Assembly: GCA_002427815.1 (NCBI GenBank)
Contig: DIZF01000012.1
Span: 186,001 to 250,000, forward strand
Length of the DNA: 64,000 nt
Reading direction: 5' to 3'
From: Ramlibacter tataouinensis
Lineage (GTDB): Bacteria; Pseudomonadota; Gammaproteobacteria; Burkholderiales; Burkholderiaceae_C
A program made the position numbers and the translations under genes. Below, piece after piece: positions 23,846 through 32,822 of this stretch (position 1 is its first letter; each line of letters opens with the position of its first letter). Below the pieces are notes generated by a model. The model was not told where the DNA came from and did no database searches. It was given only the letters and a program-made list of their open reading frames with translations.

Positions 23846-25579
23846 ATGACCATCCCCATGACCAAATGCTCGAGCCTGAAGATTCTGGGTCCCGCAATCC
23901 TGTGCGGCGTCGCCAGCGTAGCCCTTGTCCTGCAGGGCTGCGCCCAAGCAGTGGTAGCCAAGACGGAAAACACCATCGCGGCAGTCCAGACCAAGGCCGA
24001 GATGATCCAGCAGGACAACATCGGGCAGGCGAGCACCGGTGGAGTGGTGCGCACATCGCGTCCGCGCCTAAGCGGTGACGAGATCGCCATCAAGCAGCCG
24101 GACCCGCTGCCGGAAGTCCTGACACGCAAGATCACGTACAGCACGACGGGGGCGCAGAACCTCATCGAGGTTCTGCAGGCGCTGTCGCAAACAATCGGGG
24201 TGACCATTCGCGGAAGCGAAATCACCAGCAGTCAATCGACTCAACAAGGAGGCGCCTCTGCGACCACCGGCAATCCCACGGGCACGTTGACCGGGAGCGT
24301 CAAGCTCGAATATGTCGATCGGCCCGTGGTCGGCCTGCTCGACGAAATCGCTGCGCAGAACGACGCGTCCTGGCGCTACATCAAGCGCGCCAACGCCATC
24401 GAGTTCTTCCGCTACGAGTCCAAAACCTTCAACGTGTATCTGCCTCCTGGTGCCAAGTCGATCAATGCATCGATTTCCCTGTCGGGCGTGACTGGCGCAA
24501 GCGGGGGCGGAGGTGGTGGCGGAGGAGGCGGCAGTAGCAGTGGTGCCGGTGGCAGTGGCGGCGGCGACGTTTCCGTTTCGCAGAAGCTCACCGTCGACCC
24601 GTGGTCCTCCATCATGGGCGGCATCAGCAGCATCCTCACCGAGGGCGGAAGCCAGCCCGCCATCGGCGCGAGCGGCGGGCCGAGCACGGGGCAGGGAGCC
24701 CAGTCCGGTGGCGGGTCGCAGGGATCCTCCGCTATGACGGCGTCGGGCCGCTCCGGTCGCGCCACGGCCAATCCCGAGCTCGGGATCATCAGTGTGACGG
24801 CACGGCCGGCTGCGCTGGAGCGCATCGCCACCTACGTCTCGTCAATCAATTCGCGCTTCGCCCAGAACGTGATGGTGGACATCAAGATCTACTCTCTGAC
24901 GCTGTCGCAGGCGGGCAACTACGGCTTCTCGCTCGATTTGCTCTATCAGAAGCTCAATGACTATGGCCTGCAGCTGGTGGGCCCGACGCCGCTGGCGCCC
25001 GACAGCGCGCCCGGCCAGATCACGATTGACGCCCGGCGCGGGCGCTTTGCCGGCACCAACTTGATCGTGCAGGCGCTTTCCCAGTTCGGAAACGTGGCCC
25101 TGCAGACCCAAGGGCAGGTCCTCGCTGTCAACGGACAGCCAGCCCCGATTCAGGTGGCCAGCGAGATCAATTACCTCGCTTCGAGCGCCACGACGCAGGC
25201 GGCCAACGTCGGCACGACCGCCACTCTCACGCCCGGCACCCGCGTGGTTGGGTTTACGGCGAACTTCCTGCCGCTGATCGTGGGCGACAACAGGATCTTG
25301 CTGCAGTACCAGATGCAGATCAGTTCGCTGACCGCGCTGACCCAGGTCAACAGCGGTACCGGGGTGATCCAGACGCCGCAAATCGCAAGTCAGTCGCTAC
25401 AGCAACAGGCGTTCGTAAAGGACGGCCAATCCATCGTCCTGTTCGGCTTTGACCAAAACCGCGATGCGGCCGATGCGGCTGCGGGTGTCACAGGTGCCAG
25501 CAAAAACGCCAAATCCGAGCGCCAGATGATGGTGATCGTCATGCAAGTCTCCGGAGGTCGCAAAAATGCGGATATCTAA
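23846..25579 (+). CDS. pilN: PilN-type lipoprotein secretin of a type IVb pilus
   Basis: 577 aa. An LQGC lipobox near residue 31 marks a lipoprotein. N-terminal secretin domains precede a poly-Gly/Ser tract (about 217-235), and the C-terminal secretin domain follows: VMVDIKIYSLTLSQ, an IQVASEINYL strand, VGFTANFLPLIVGDNRILLQYQ, then QSLQQQAFVKDGQSIVLFG. It forms the outer-membrane pore for the thin pilus. The stop overlaps pilP by 14 bases. Confidence 0.92.
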   Translation: MTIPMTKCSSLKILGPAILCGVASVALVLQGCAQAVVAKTENTIAAVQTKAEMIQQDNIGQASTGGVVRTSRPRLSGDEIAIKQPDPLPEVLTRKITYSTTGAQNLIEVLQALSQTIGVTIRGSEITSSQSTQQGGASATTGNPTGTLTGSVKLEYVDRPVVGLLDEIAAQNDASWRYIKRANAIEFFRYESKTFNVYLPPGAKSINASISLSGVTGASGGGGGGGGGGSSSGAGGSGGGDVSVSQKLTVDPWSSIMGGISSILTEGGSQPAIGASGGPSTGQGAQSGGGSQGSSAMTASGRSGRATANPELGIISVTARPAALERIATYVSSINSRFAQNVMVDIKIYSLTLSQAGNYGFSLDLLYQKLNDYGLQLVGPTPLAPDSAPGQITIDARRGRFAGTNLIVQALSQFGNVALQTQGQVLAVNGQPAPIQVASEINYLASSATTQAANVGTTATLTPGTRVVGFTANFLPLIVGDNRILLQYQMQISSLTALTQVNSGTGVIQTPQIASQSLQQQAFVKDGQSIVLFGFDQNRDAADAAAGVTGASKNAKSERQMMVIVMQVSGGRKNADI

Positions 25580-26162
25580 GCGTGTCGCCCTGACCGCAGC
25601 GCTGGTCGTAACTTCAATGCATGCGGTCGGCCAAACGTTGGCCGACCAGCTCAATACCATGAGCGCTCAGGTGCAGCTGCTGCGCAAGCGCGTCGAGTTG
25701 AACCAGGCTCTGGCCCAAAGCGCGGGGGTGGACGTCGCGTCGCTTCCTCGCGTGATCGCCGTCTATGGGATGGAGAAGAAGCTGCAGGCGCGCTTGCTGA
25801 TGGCCAGCGGCATGGTGTCGACATTCGAAGAGGGCGACACGATCCGCGGCAGCATGAAGGTGGCCGCCATCACGCCCAAGGCCGTGATCGTGGCCGTTAG
25901 CAAGGGCAAGGGCACCAAGGACGTTGCCATGCTGCCGCTTGATTTCGTGACCGGCGCAACGATGCCCGGATCGGGCCCGGGCGGAGCGATCCCTCTGCCT
26001 GGCGGGCCGCTCGGAGGGGCATCCTCAGGCCCCGTTCCCCCAGAACTGCTTCCTGCGCCGCCTGTGGTTGCCGCGCCCTACAAGCCCGAGCACTCCGCTG
26101 CGGCCGCGCCAGCGGCGCCACTACAACCGCCCGCGTCTGCCGTCGCGCAGGGCGCCAAGTAG
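25566..26162 (+). CDS. pilP: PilP-like pilus assembly protein
   Basis: 198 aa from ATG 25566 with GGAGG in the end of pilN. A signal peptide (VGQ-T) is followed by a helix and a small beta domain LPRVIAVYGMEKKLQARLL...FEEGDTI-type, the IncI PilP pattern, then a Pro/Gly/Ala-rich tail. PilP-like proteins connect the inner-membrane platform to the secretin. It lies before pilO, whereas R64 has pilO before pilP. Confidence 0.75.
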   Translation: MRISKRVALTAALVVTSMHAVGQTLADQLNTMSAQVQLLRKRVELNQALAQSAGVDVASLPRVIAVYGMEKKLQARLLMASGMVSTFEEGDTIRGSMKVAAITPKAVIVAVSKGKGTKDVAMLPLDFVTGATMPGSGPGGAIPLPGGPLGGASSGPVPPELLPAPPVVAAPYKPEHSAAAAPAAPLQPPASAVAQGAK

Positions 26163-26200
26163 CCCTCGACCGCCCGCGACTCGGCTCCAGGCCAGCGAAC

Positions 26201-27520
26201 ATGATCTACACGCATAACAAGCGCCAGTACGCCATCGGAATGGAATGGTCCGATTGCGAGGACGCGAGCGCGGCCAAGACTCACATCAAGGATCACAAGC
26301 AGCCGTATCTGAAGGTTGCCGCAGATCCGAGTGGAGCGAGCAAGGCGGTGGCTGTCGGTCTCTTTGAGCCTTCCAAAGCGAGAAACCTGCTGAGCTGTTC
26401 CATGGCCGTGGGACTGGTCGAACCCGACGTCATCATCTTCCACAAGCTGTCCGACGAGTCAGTTTGGATCGCGGTGCTGCATTCGGGCCTGCCGTATTCG
26501 GGGATGGAGCACATCCTGCCTGTCGAGAAAGCACAGGAACTGCTGCGCGAGCAGATGCTCTACACGTCGCTGGTGATCGGCGACATGCCCGGCTCCAAGA
26601 ACTTGAACGACGTGCTCAGCCAGTTCGAGTCCTGGGCATCCGAAGGGCGCCTCACCAAGCAGCAAGTGGCCTCCATCCAGGTGCTGCAGCCGAGCAGCAC
26701 CACGAGGCTGGTCTTGTACGCCGCGCTCGTCCTGAGCCTGGCGGCGGCGGTCACCACGGGTTGGTGGCTCTATCAGCGTTTTCTCTCCGACGCCGCCACG
26801 CGCAAGAACGCGCTGAGCAAACTTTCTCAAACCAGGGCCGAGCAGGAAAAGCTAGAAGCGGAACGGCAGCGACGAATCGCCCAGTTCAATTCACATGTCG
26901 CGGCCAAGCGCGAAGAGATGAGCCGGGGGCTCGCTGGTCCGCAGGCCACGTGGCAGGCCTGGGACAACGTGCGTCGCAAGATTCCGCTGACTGTGAACGG
27001 CTACGTGCCTCAGGTCATGGAATGCACGCTGAAAAAATGCACCGTCACTTGGGGCGCCCAGGGTCCAGACGTGCGCATGGTCGACCGCGCCGCGATTCCC
27101 AACTGGATCGAGACCCTGGAGCCGACGCTGGAGGCCAAGTCCGAATACGCGCTGCCGGCGATCGCATCGACGCCGCGTGCGGTGCTTCAGCAGGATGCTG
27201 CGCGAACGCGGCTGAACATCGCCCAGATGCTCCAGTTCGCCGTCGAGGCGGCCGCCGTCGGACCCGTTGCGACCGTAACGATCACACCTACGCCGCCGCC
27301 ACCGGAGACAGGGCTCAAGGCCGTAACCCTGGGCGCGATCGGCGACCTGCGCATCGTGGCGAGCGGGGATACCGCAGTTCTGAAAGTGACGCAAGCCATT
27401 GCGCAGCTGCGCGATCAGCCCGTAGCGCTCAAGGCCGCGCACTTCACCCAGCTGGACGCCGGAACTCCGGCGGTCGACATCGAAGGCTATTGGGTCTTCG
27501 TGGACAAGACGGGCAACTGA
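26201..27520 (+). CDS. pilO: PilO2-like type IVb pilus protein
   Basis: 439 aa. An N-terminal cytoplasmic domain starts QYAIGMEWSDCEDA, a membrane helix lies at about 170-190, then a coiled coil rich in Arg/Glu (about 200-245) and a periplasmic part with a Cys pair (MECTLKKC). This is the layout of PilO of R64 and BfpL-type proteins, the inner-membrane platform component. Flanked by pilP and pilQ. Confidence 0.78.
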   Translation: MIYTHNKRQYAIGMEWSDCEDASAAKTHIKDHKQPYLKVAADPSGASKAVAVGLFEPSKARNLLSCSMAVGLVEPDVIIFHKLSDESVWIAVLHSGLPYSGMEHILPVEKAQELLREQMLYTSLVIGDMPGSKNLNDVLSQFESWASEGRLTKQQVASIQVLQPSSTTRLVLYAALVLSLAAAVTTGWWLYQRFLSDAATRKNALSKLSQTRAEQEKLEAERQRRIAQFNSHVAAKREEMSRGLAGPQATWQAWDNVRRKIPLTVNGYVPQVMECTLKKCTVTWGAQGPDVRMVDRAAIPNWIETLEPTLEAKSEYALPAIASTPRAVLQQDAARTRLNIAQMLQFAVEAAAVGPVATVTITPTPPPPETGLKAVTLGAIGDLRIVASGDTAVLKVTQAIAQLRDQPVALKAAHFTQLDAGTPAVDIEGYWVFVDKTGN

Positions 27521-27548
27521 ACATTCAAATGAAGACGGAGGAATCGTT

Positions 27549-29435
27549 ATGTTTTTTCTGAATCGAAGCAAGGAACAAAATATCGCTGAGGCAGTCAAGA
27601 AGTCCGCAGACGGAAAATACAAGTTCGATCGGATGGTCGCCACCGCAAGAGCCGCGGCCGTCGCCGGAGCGGGAAAATCGCGAAACGGCACGGGCTTCAG
27701 CGACTCGGTCGCTGCGCCCGAGCCGGTCACGGACGTGAGGGAACTGCCCCAGGGCAGATACCTTCCGTTCAAGGACGTTCCTCCGCCCGGCGGCCCGATC
27801 CCGGGCAACTACGAAGGCGGGTTCGCCTTGTGGGCTACGGGCGGCAAGCAAGCGAGCCTGCTGTACGGACCGAACGAATTTGCAGGGCGCCTCCTGTTCG
27901 AGATGCGGCGGCGGTGCCGGGACGCGGGAATCGCGCTGGCGACCGACGTATGCGTGTCCGACGCGGTACTGCGGATTCTCCACAACCAGCATTACCAGGC
28001 GTCGTCTGAACACGAGGGTGCTCTTCCTACCACGGAGATTCAACGCGAGGCCTTCGCCATGGTGGAGTCCGCCGTCAAAAAAGGCGCGTCCGACATACAC
28101 ATGGAAACCCGCGGAGCACTCACGGATATATTTTTCCGCATCCACGGAGAGCGCTTCCGTCAGCCTCAGCTGGACACGAACAACGCCAAGCGGATCATGC
28201 GCGTGCTCTACAACGTGCATGCGGACAGCCAGAACTCTGGCACGGCCTGGGACCCGGCGTCGGTCCAGGACACAGCCATCGAGCACACGCTCGAAAACGG
28301 CGTTCGGGTGCAGCTGCGCTTCAATTCGGCGCCCATCTATCCGGGAGAAAACCTGCAGTGCACACTGCGCGTGCTGCGCATGGATGGCCAGTCGACCAAG
28401 GCCCTGGAGGAGGTGGGCTATTCGCCCGACATGGTCAGACTGATCGAAGAAATGCTGGTGGGCTCCACCGGGCTGGTGTTGCTTGTGGGCCCGACGAACT
28501 CGGGCAAATCAACGTCCATTCAGGCCTTCATCGGCCGCATCTACGAACGGAGGGGGCGGACCATCAAGGTGGTCACCATTGAGGACCCGGTGGAATACAT
28601 CATCGAGTCTGCCTGCCAGATGGGTGTGCCACGCGGCAAGCTGCCTCCCGAAGAGATTGCGCGCATCTACAAGACCTTGCTGGCATCGACCTTGCGACAG
28701 GATCCCGATGTTGCCCTGGTCGGCGAAATTCGCACGAGTGAGCAGGCCGAACCCGCCAAGGACATGGTGCTGGCGGGCCGCAAGATCCTGACCACCCTGC
28801 ACGCTTATGACGCACTGGCCGCATTCGCCCGCCTGGCGGAGATCGGGATGCCGGCGTCCCTGCTCACGCGGCCCGGTTTCGTGTCAGGCGTGATCTTTCA
28901 GCGATTGCTGCCGGTTCTGTGCGACCACTGTGCCGAACCGCTTGATCCGGCGATGGTGGCGGAGGGGCGTCTGCGCCAGGAGACCTTCGAACGGGTCTGG
29001 TCTGTTGCTGACATGAACAAGGACAAGGTGCGGCTGCGTAGCCGCTCGGGCTGCAAACACTGCGACTACACCGGCATTGTTGGGCGCACGCCCTGCGCGG
29101 AAATTCTTGTGCCGGATGAGAAGTTCCTGCGTTTCATCCGCCAGGGCGACGAAGTGGGCGCGAAAAACTACTGGCACAGCAACGGAGTGAACACGGACGG
29201 GGCCGGGGTGCGTGCAGTGGCGCATGCGATAGCAAAGATGCGCAAGGGCATCGTGGATCCCAACGACATCGAAATCCATATCGGCCTGATCGAAATCGAC
29301 CGTCCCGAAGCAGTGCCCTCGCCAGCCTACCCGCATTCTCGAGGCGCGGAATTCACAGGCGGCCATGTCGGCGGGCGTGATGAGCCTTCCCTGCTTGGCC
29401 TGGGTGGGCGCAACAACGCTTTCCTTAATGCCTGA
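27549..29435 (+). CDS. pilQ: PilQ/GspE-type pilus assembly ATPase
   Basis: 628 aa. The GspE domain has Walker A GPTNSGKST (314-322), an Asp-box region IEDPVEY, Walker B DPDVALVGEIR, and a histidine box TTLHAYDA. A zinc-type cluster follows (CDHC near 458 and CKHC near 503). PilQ powers pilus extension. It is one of four PilB/PilT-superfamily ATPases in this pilus locus, in addition to VirB11 and VirB4. Confidence 0.9.
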   Translation: MFFLNRSKEQNIAEAVKKSADGKYKFDRMVATARAAAVAGAGKSRNGTGFSDSVAAPEPVTDVRELPQGRYLPFKDVPPPGGPIPGNYEGGFALWATGGKQASLLYGPNEFAGRLLFEMRRRCRDAGIALATDVCVSDAVLRILHNQHYQASSEHEGALPTTEIQREAFAMVESAVKKGASDIHMETRGALTDIFFRIHGERFRQPQLDTNNAKRIMRVLYNVHADSQNSGTAWDPASVQDTAIEHTLENGVRVQLRFNSAPIYPGENLQCTLRVLRMDGQSTKALEEVGYSPDMVRLIEEMLVGSTGLVLLVGPTNSGKSTSIQAFIGRIYERRGRTIKVVTIEDPVEYIIESACQMGVPRGKLPPEEIARIYKTLLASTLRQDPDVALVGEIRTSEQAEPAKDMVLAGRKILTTLHAYDALAAFARLAEIGMPASLLTRPGFVSGVIFQRLLPVLCDHCAEPLDPAMVAEGRLRQETFERVWSVADMNKDKVRLRSRSGCKHCDYTGIVGRTPCAEILVPDEKFLRFIRQGDEVGAKNYWHSNGVNTDGAGVRAVAHAIAKMRKGIVDPNDIEIHIGLIEIDRPEAVPSPAYPHSRGAEFTGGHVGGRDEPSLLGLGGRNNAFLNA

Positions 29436-29480
29436 TGCGAAGCGGGAATCGCACGCCAGATCCGCAGACAAGGAAAGCGC

Positions 29481-29591
29481 ATGAACTCGCAACGATTTGA
29501 CCAGCACCAGGGCGCTCCTGGCGGGCGGTGGCATGTGGGCGCTGCCAACTGGGCCATGGCGACCACCGGCGTGGTGGCCGCGGCCAAATAG
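29481..29591 (+). CDS. possible 36-aa peptide between pilQ and pilR
   Basis: ATG 29481 has AAGGAA at the right distance and opens a 36-codon frame ending at TAG 29591, filling the pilQ-pilR gap. The second half (ANWAMATTGVVAAAK) is weakly hydrophobic. Gap, ribosome site and fit argue for expression; there is no homology evidence. Confidence 0.35.
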   Translation: MNSQRFDQHQGAPGGRWHVGAANWAMATTGVVAAAK

Positions 29592-29601
29592 GAAACAGGC
29601 G

Positions 29602-30888
29602 ATGCCGCAACTGTCACGTTGGCAAAACCTGCAGATCACGGCCAAGCATCGCCGCGAGTGGTACACGGCCATGACGCGCACGCTCGGGGATGGGAAATCC
29701 TTGTTCGTCATCTTGGAGCGTCTCGGCGGCGAATACAACCGCACGAAGCATCCGCTGGGGCCGTTGATCCGCGAGCTCATGGCTCGCCTCTCGGGCGCCG
29801 GCTCGGCCTCCAGGGGTGGCGCGCGCCAGACCGTGGGCAGCGATTTGCTGGGGTTGGTGCCCACCATTGAGGCGAACCTGATTGACGCCGGTGAAGCGTC
29901 CGGAGATTTGGCGATCGGTTTCCAGCGCGCGGCCGAGCATCTCGGGAAGATGCAGGCGCTGCGCGCCGAAATCATGGGGCCGCTCAAGCAACCCGTGATC
30001 CTGGTCGCGTTCATCCTTGGGGTGCTGGTCTTTTTCAGCTACCAGATCCTGCCTTCCTTCGATTCCATCGCCCCACGCGCGCGCTGGCCTGGCTACTCGC
30101 AGAACTACGGAGCGCTGGCCGACCACGCAATCGCCGTCTCTCTGGGCCTCGTCGGGGTGCTGGCTGGCGCCGCGTTGTGGTTCGCGCGTGCCGCGGCCAA
30201 CTGGACCGGTGTCAACCGCGCAAGGGCTGACCGGTACGTATTCCCGTTCACGCTGCTGGCCCAGGTGAACACCGCCGCGCTTCTGACGTCCTTGGCGGGC
30301 TTCGTGGGCGCGGGCGTCAAGTTCGACGTCGCGCTCAATCAGTTGGCGTCGAGCTCCAACAGGTACATGAAGACCATCTACGGGCATTTGAAGGGGTCGA
30401 TGCGCGACGCGGCCAAGCCAGAAGACGCCTTATGCGCGCTGCACATCGTTGATCGGTCGTACCACTGGTTGATCAAGATCTACGGGGATTCGTCCGACTT
30501 TGCCGGGGCCATGCGCCGAATCTCCGAAGAGGTGATCGAGCGGAGCATCCTGCGCGCCCGCGCGACCTTCGCGATCGTGAATGTATTTCTGCTGATCGCC
30601 GTGGCCGCCTTCATCGTCTGGACGTTGGGCTCGCTCTACGGAATTGTCATGACGGTCAGGCGTGATTCCCAGTTCACGGTGCAGGCAAGCCCCGCCGACC
30701 TGCAGCGCTCGCCCGCCTCGGCGGTCTTGACGGTCGGCTTCGTATTCGAGCCAAAACCGGCCGCCCAAGGCACTCGCAGGGCGGCAGACACATGTGCCGA
30801 CCATGGCACGCCAGCGTTGTCGCCACGAGCCTTGACGGTTCGTGGTCCAACACCCTCCCGCTCTTTCCCACCAACTGGAGTGATATGA
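29602..30888 (+). CDS. pilR: PilR/GspF-type inner-membrane platform protein
   Basis: 428 aa from ATG 29602 (AGGAAACAGG upstream); earlier in-frame codons overlap the small frame in front. GspF features: YTAMTRTLGDGKSL, then TIEANLIDAGEASGDLA, a membrane helix pair near residues 135-200, the second repeat unit, and a final membrane helix (about 315-340). After that comes a roughly 80-residue non-hydrophobic tail unusual for GspF. PilR is the membrane platform on which PilQ acts. Confidence 0.85.
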   Translation: MPQLSRWQNLQITAKHRREWYTAMTRTLGDGKSLFVILERLGGEYNRTKHPLGPLIRELMARLSGAGSASRGGARQTVGSDLLGLVPTIEANLIDAGEASGDLAIGFQRAAEHLGKMQALRAEIMGPLKQPVILVAFILGVLVFFSYQILPSFDSIAPRARWPGYSQNYGALADHAIAVSLGLVGVLAGAALWFARAAANWTGVNRARADRYVFPFTLLAQVNTAALLTSLAGFVGAGVKFDVALNQLASSSNRYMKTIYGHLKGSMRDAAKPEDALCALHIVDRSYHWLIKIYGDSSDFAGAMRRISEEVIERSILRARATFAIVNVFLLIAVAAFIVWTLGSLYGIVMTVRRDSQFTVQASPADLQRSPASAVLTVGFVFEPKPAAQGTRRAADTCADHGTPALSPRALTVRGPTPSRSFPPTGVI

Positions 30889-30985
30889 GATGACCCTTGC
30901 CTTCCGAACGCCAGCGCGCGGCCCTGCATTACTCCGGCCGCACGCTGATCTGACACAACCTTTCTTTACCAATGGAGAACCTGAA

Positions 30986-31588
30986 ATGTTCAAGAAGACC
31001 TCTTCCCATGGCGACCGCGCGCAGCGGCCCGTGCAACGCGGCTTTGCGCTGCTCGAATTGCTGCTCACGGTGGCCATCGTGGCCGTGTTAGTGGGCATTG
31101 GCGCGGGCATCTATTCGTACACGCGCGCGGGTATCGGCGCCGACGATCAGGCGTCCAAGACCATCGCACTGGTGGCCGATGTCCAGAAGAACTGGCGCAA
31201 CAACACGGGCGGCTACACCGGTATCACGCCCGCCCAGGTTAACCAGCTGTCCTTGGTCCAAAAACCACTGAAGTGGGACGGCACGAACATCGATGACGCT
31301 TACGGCAATCCGATGACCCTGAGCGGAGGCACCACGACGTTCTCCATTACCGTTGGCGGAACGGTCGCAGCCCTCAACAACGCGGATTGCGCGTCCATTG
31401 CCAACCGCTTGGCGGCCGGCGTGGCGAACAACATCAACATCGGAGCAGCTGCGACGCTGGGCTCTGGCGCCACAGCAGGAACCGTCACCGGCGGCAACGT
31501 GTTCAAGGTCGGCAACGCGATTACCCAGACGTCCCTTACCACGGGCTGCAATGAAACGAGCCCTGTCATCGCGGCGAGCTTCCGCTAA
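30986..31588 (+). CDS. pilS: PilS-like type IVb major pilin, paralogue 1
   Basis: 200 aa from ATG 30986 with GGAGAA upstream. A leader of about 18 residues ends in RG, followed by FALLELLLTVAIVAVLV, the class III leader with Glu at +5. The mature part has a Cys pair in DCAS and TTGCNE, which probably forms the C-terminal disulfide loop. It resembles R64 PilS. Two further genes encode paralogues with the same C-terminal TTGC/QTGC motif. Confidence 0.85.
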   Translation: MFKKTSSHGDRAQRPVQRGFALLELLLTVAIVAVLVGIGAGIYSYTRAGIGADDQASKTIALVADVQKNWRNNTGGYTGITPAQVNQLSLVQKPLKWDGTNIDDAYGNPMTLSGGTTTFSITVGGTVAALNNADCASIANRLAAGVANNINIGAAATLGSGATAGTVTGGNVFKVGNAITQTSLTTGCNETSPVIAASFR

Positions 31589-31702
31589 CGCGTGCAAGCT
31601 CGTGTCGCCGAAAGCGGCGGGGCTTCATGGCAACGCGGCCTGGCGCTCAGTGTCGGGCCGTTCGTATTCGGTCGACTAACACCAATTGCAGGAGCGGCCA
31701 GC

Positions 31703-32815
31703 ATGAGCCAACGCCCAGAATCGAGCATCACGAGTCGCGCTATTTATAGCGGGGTGTTGGCCCTGCTTGCCGTGATCGGCGCGGCTTCGCATGCGGCTCC
31801 GGTCGTGGTAACGCCGGGCGCGTTGTCCGGGTATGCCTTCTACCCGCCGGGCGTGGGGGGGGGAGGCACGCCCAACGGCATGCAGCAGACCCTGCAGACC
31901 TGCTTTGTCGAGTTCTCGCGTGATGACAGGACGCTCCTGATGTCTACGCGCAACTGGTTCTCGACCACGTCGGTCACCGTTTTCTACAAGATGGTCGGCG
32001 GAGGCGCCGGGGTCACGATTGGCCCGCCCGGCAGTATGGTCACGCAGCCCCAGTTGCAAAGCGCCGGGGGCTCATCGGTCCTACTGAAAAATGGCTCCCT
32101 GGTTGCGGCCGCCAATGGCATGGATGGGGGCCAGGCCAGTATCTCCAGTCCACCCACCCCCGGCACAGTTGTGGCCGGTCAGTTCACGTTGACGCCGTCC
32201 GACACGTTGCGCGTTGCCGTCGGCGGCGGCGCTGGCTCCGGCATGGTTGTGTCAACTTACTGGGGCCCGTGGTATTACATGGCGTTGCCAGGCGGGGGCG
32301 GCAGTGGCTGGGAAGGCGGTGGCTCGGGACTGTCCACGGGATGGTCAACAACCTCTCCGACACCCTCTGCCGGCGTTGCAAAGGGCGGAACGGGCACCAC
32401 TGGCGGCGCCGGTTCGGGGTACGGCGGTGCGGGGTACGGCGGCACCAACGGCAGCGGCACTACCGGTGGGAATGGAAATGCGGATGGCGCCTCGACCAGC
32501 ATCGGTACATGGACCGGGTACAACTCGATGAGCTATTCGTTCGGCGGCGGCGGCGGGCGCGGGCGCTTCGGCCAGGCAGCGGGCGACCAAAACGGGGGGT
32601 GGACCTGTCCCCAGTCGCCAATGCAAACATACAGTCCCAGTCAGCCAACGTCATTCGCCCTGGACCCGTACTCGGGCACGGCGGGCTTTTACTTCTACTG
32701 GGCAGACCCAGCCTCCAACTCGCACAACTGCTACGCCGGGGGCGGCCGCGGACAGGTGGTGTTCCAGTACCAGGCACCCACGTGCGATCTGATTCCCAAC
32801 TGGAACCAGAATTGA
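31703..32815 (+). CDS. exported glycine-rich protein of the pilus operon
   Basis: 370 aa from ATG 31703, behind AGGAG. A signal peptide ends near SHA-A. The body is very rich in Gly/Ser/Thr (many GGxG runs between 165 and 300) with two Cys near the end and an aromatic YYFYWADPASN stretch. Its place between the major pilin and the pilin-handling ATPases suggests a pilus-associated adhesin or tip protein, taking the place of PilV tips. That is inference; no family is recognised. Confidence 0.65.
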   Translation: MSQRPESSITSRAIYSGVLALLAVIGAASHAAPVVVTPGALSGYAFYPPGVGGGGTPNGMQQTLQTCFVEFSRDDRTLLMSTRNWFSTTSVTVFYKMVGGGAGVTIGPPGSMVTQPQLQSAGGSSVLLKNGSLVAAANGMDGGQASISSPPTPGTVVAGQFTLTPSDTLRVAVGGGAGSGMVVSTYWGPWYYMALPGGGGSGWEGGGSGLSTGWSTTSPTPSAGVAKGGTGTTGGAGSGYGGAGYGGTNGSGTTGGNGNADGASTSIGTWTGYNSMSYSFGGGGGRGRFGQAAGDQNGGWTCPQSPMQTYSPSQPTSFALDPYSGTAGFYFYWADPASNSHNCYAGGGRGQVVFQYQAPTCDLIPNWNQN

Positions 32816-32822
32816 GGCGGAC

